A DNA stretch of 32,187 bases from Pleurobrachia bachei (lineage: Eukaryota; Ctenophora; Tentaculata; Cydippida; Pleurobrachiidae). The stretch lies in the NCBI GenBank assembly GCA_000695325.1, contig AVPN01000095.1, positions 9,847 through 42,033 on the forward strand, read 5' to 3'. A program made the position numbers and the translations under genes. How positions within the stretch are numbered: position 1 is the stretch's first letter; every line of letters begins with the position of its first letter. Under the pieces are notes generated by a model, which did no database searches, was not told the origin of the DNA, and saw nothing but the letters and a program-made list of their open reading frames with translations. Shown here piece after piece: positions 30,296-32,187 of the stretch.

Positions 30296-31334
30296 TCATG
30301 AACACAATACAATACCTGGTTTGTAACATTGTGGCCTCTCCTCCGACCACTGTCTCTCCTCTGTACAAGTGATGATCTGAACTCCATTTAAACTCCTCCA
30401 CCCTGTTTGACAGCCAACCTACAATTAATTTGTTTTGTTCAAAAAAGGGTCGAACAAAGCAACAATCGGTAATAAAATTACCCCTCCGCAAAAGCCCACA
30501 GCAATATAATAACAGGGGTGACTTCGTAAACAAACCTCTAATGTCTCCCCAACTGGGTAGATGGTAGTGCCTCCTCCAGAGTGGACCATGTTGTTAGAGA
30601 TGGAGGGTGGTGGGCACGCCACAACTGAAAATATTTAATCGAGTTGAGGGTTTGTAATCTTCCTGACAGGAACCGACCTAAACAAGTAAACAATCAGAAC
30701 TCGTTATTTAGGTCACGTGACTCAGCCAATCAGGGACCAGCATTTCCTGATTTGGTCGGTTCCTGCTTCCTTAGCTTACCTCGGTAACGCCGCGATGACA
30801 AATCAATACTGTTAAAAGTAATGTATTTGTCCTCCTGATCCCCTGACCACAAGTTCTTACAACCCGGATTATATCCACTGCTATCAAACCTAAACTCCAA
30901 CACAATGGTACCATTGCAGCGGACCTCCAGCATTCCTGAACTTTTTGTCACTCTCCAAAGTTTGCCAGCGGTTGAGGGAAGAAGGGAAACATTTGGGAAC
31001 GCCACAAATTTATAAGTGCTACCGGTACACCTATACAACGAGTAGAAATTGCCGGATATACCCAACGCCTCATGGTAAACTCGAACAGATAACTTTTGTG
31101 TGTTTTCCTGCTCAATTTCAATTGGGAAGGTATCTGACATTGGCCCAATTGGCACACTCAGCACCACCTCTGTCCACTCTGAAATGCAAAGTGGTGTAAA
31201 ATTCACAGAATCTTGATTCTGATTAGCAGAAGTGGTTTGAAATTCTGTTATCTCTCACCTGTTGGGGGCAATGTTGCGGATGTTGAAGTCAGTATAATAT
31301 CAATGGCAAGAATAATTAGGTATCCAGGTGCCAT
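30296..31334 (-). CDS. secreted protein: signal peptide + unknown domain + one Sushi/CCP domain
   Basis: Exons on the minus strand: 31334-31259, 31211-30780, 30624-30536, 30418-30296 (720 nt, 239 aa). ATG 31334 starts a signal peptide (MAPGYLIILAIDIILTSTSA). Exon 2 encodes about 143 residues of a probable beta-rich domain I do not recognise, with WTEVVLSVP, GKLWRVTKS, VRCNGTIVLEF and two further Cys. Exons 3-4 form a Sushi domain: ACPPPSISNN, YPVGETLEVGC, VQIITCTEERQWS, RPQC, giving the four expected Cys. All introns are GT-AG and in phase; the exon 2 acceptor is CAAG|AT. Reading past a good donor (CAG|GTATTG at 30315) gives a stop at 30296-30298; if that donor is used, more exons would lie leftward, opposite HINFP. 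The role is unknown; extracellular adhesion or recognition is plausible. Confidence 0.78.
30667..30765 (-). mobile_element. hAT-like MITE, reverse orientation, 8-bp target duplication
   Basis: CAGGAACCGACCTAA and TTTGGTCGGTTCCTG ends flanked by CTTCCTGA and CTTCCTTA (8 bp, one mismatch). The interior is shortened by loss of the GACTGGTTATCA part. It lies in an intron of the minus-strand Sushi gene. Confidence 0.87.
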
Positions 31335-31406
31335 AATGCCTGAAAATGTTTTTCAAACTGCTAACAGGGGGAATTTATATATTAGATCACGGTCGATCTA
31401 GGACGA

Positions 31407-31438
31407 TTCGCGTTAAGCGGTCGACCAGTTAACGCGAA
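31407..31438. repeat. 32-bp palindromic element
   Basis: Arms TTCGCGTTAA and TTAACGCGAA are exact reverse complements around a loop containing the palindrome GGTCGACC. It lies just upstream (on the minus strand) of the Sushi gene and could be a regulatory site or a remnant of an inverted-repeat element. Confidence 0.6.
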
Positions 31439-32187
31439 ACGTGCTATCTATAATCTGCGATAGAAAGATAGGAAAATGGGAGATCCATAAAACTGAAACA
31501 AGAAATATATTGGAAAGCAAATATGAAGTCCACGTGGAACAGAATCTCTATCTATCTCCCCATTATCCAATTCTGTCTGGAAACACGGGGATCATTCGTT
31601 ACGCTGGAAACATCGGAAAATACATGCAAGACAAGAGCTGTGGGAGAGCTAGCACCTGATTTTCATGACACATGGATCTCTCTGGTATTACTGTTTGTTG
31701 TTGTTTCCAATGCACTCTACAATACAATACAACAGCTAGGTACAATCGTACCAAACAATAGGGAAATGTTCCATGAAATAATAGCTAGCTGACAAGTATC
31801 ACCCTCCCTCTGTACAATTCACACAAAGAACCAAAATCCGTCCGGTTTCCTAAAATAAGAATTATAAAAAATGAGGGGTTAGCGGTCTTATTTATCAAGA
31901 TACTACCTTATTTGGGACAAGAAAGAACAACAAGACAAACTCATAAATACTGGTTCAACACCCCCTTATTCAGCTAGTCTTTATTGTGAGTGTGACTGTG
32001 GGAGGGAGTACAGCCGTCAGCCGAACATATATATATCTGGTCCGAGAACATCATTAGTATTTTGTATGATCCTGGCAAAACTGGGTCCTTCGTTCTCTTT
32101 TATTCTTTTTCTGTTGTCATTGTCCAAAGACTAAAAGCAAGGTAGAGACTACAAAATAATCTCTCTTTACACCCCGATTGCCCCCCC
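31439..32187. other. no gene recognised
   Basis: Short open frames on the plus strand around 31441-31792 show no domain or splice logic. A run TATATATATCTGG is near 32029. Probably the upstream region of the minus-strand gene. Confidence 0.45.

Noticed and set aside
30270-30533. Minus-strand frame of 87 residues over Sushi exons 3-4
   Set aside because: It is a different frame from the spliced one. The in-phase frame gives the four Sushi cysteines.
31441-31792. Plus-strand open frames near the right edge
   Set aside because: No recognisable motifs, overlapping frames and no exon signals; probably chance.

Overview
The window is eukaryotic nuclear DNA from a multicellular animal. It holds compact, intron-rich genes with GT-AG introns of about 50 to 900 bp and short intergenic gaps. 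The gene set is typical of animals: ATG4C/D-type protease, MTREX, YJU2B/CCDC130, HINFP, and a secreted protein with a Sushi domain. The compactness and many short repeats suggest an invertebrate, perhaps an early-branching one such as a sponge or placozoan. I cannot name the species from the sequence.

Layout on the + strand: an ATG4C/D-like autophagy protease (about 0.7-4.79 kb, 12 well-phased core exons); a partial and then a complete copy of a PGP/PDXP-type HAD phosphatase (5.44-5.94 and 6.53-7.61 kb); an intronless ABHD1/2/3-type alpha/beta hydrolase (7.77-8.97 kb); the exosome helicase MTREX (9.16-20.22 kb); the CWC16-family splicing factor YJU2B (working copy about 23.89-26.70 kb); and HINFP (26.93-30.02 kb, 3' end not in the window). 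On the - strand, a signal-peptide + unknown domain + Sushi gene (31.33-30.30 kb) lies beyond the last visible HINFP exon. Three local segmental duplications complicate the order: PGP 5' end (x2), MTREX exons 2-6 (x2), and MTREX 3' end/YJU2B 5' end (x3). The MTREX locus as assembled has exons 2-6 twice and lacks the exon(s) for the start of RecA2, so it is not intact as written.

The oddest observation: when duplicate copies are aligned, three separate segments, each exactly 50 nt, are the base-by-base complement of the other copy WITHOUT reversal (5824-5873/6920-6969; 9542-9591/12396-12445; 11220-11269/13871-13920). Flanking sequence is collinear in the same orientation. Inversion gives a reverse complement and cannot make this. 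The identical fixed length points to a data-processing artefact or a deliberate edit, but raw reads must decide. In the PGP gene it puts a stop codon into an otherwise open frame.

Repeats include a family of about 109-bp hAT-like MITEs with 8-bp target duplications, carrying a central GTCACGTGAC palindrome and flanking CCAAT boxes; a Tigger/pogo-like MITE; two other inverted-repeat elements; a (TGTC) array of about 780 bp; X-box-like palindromes; and several micro-duplications that copy splice sites, two of them in frame.
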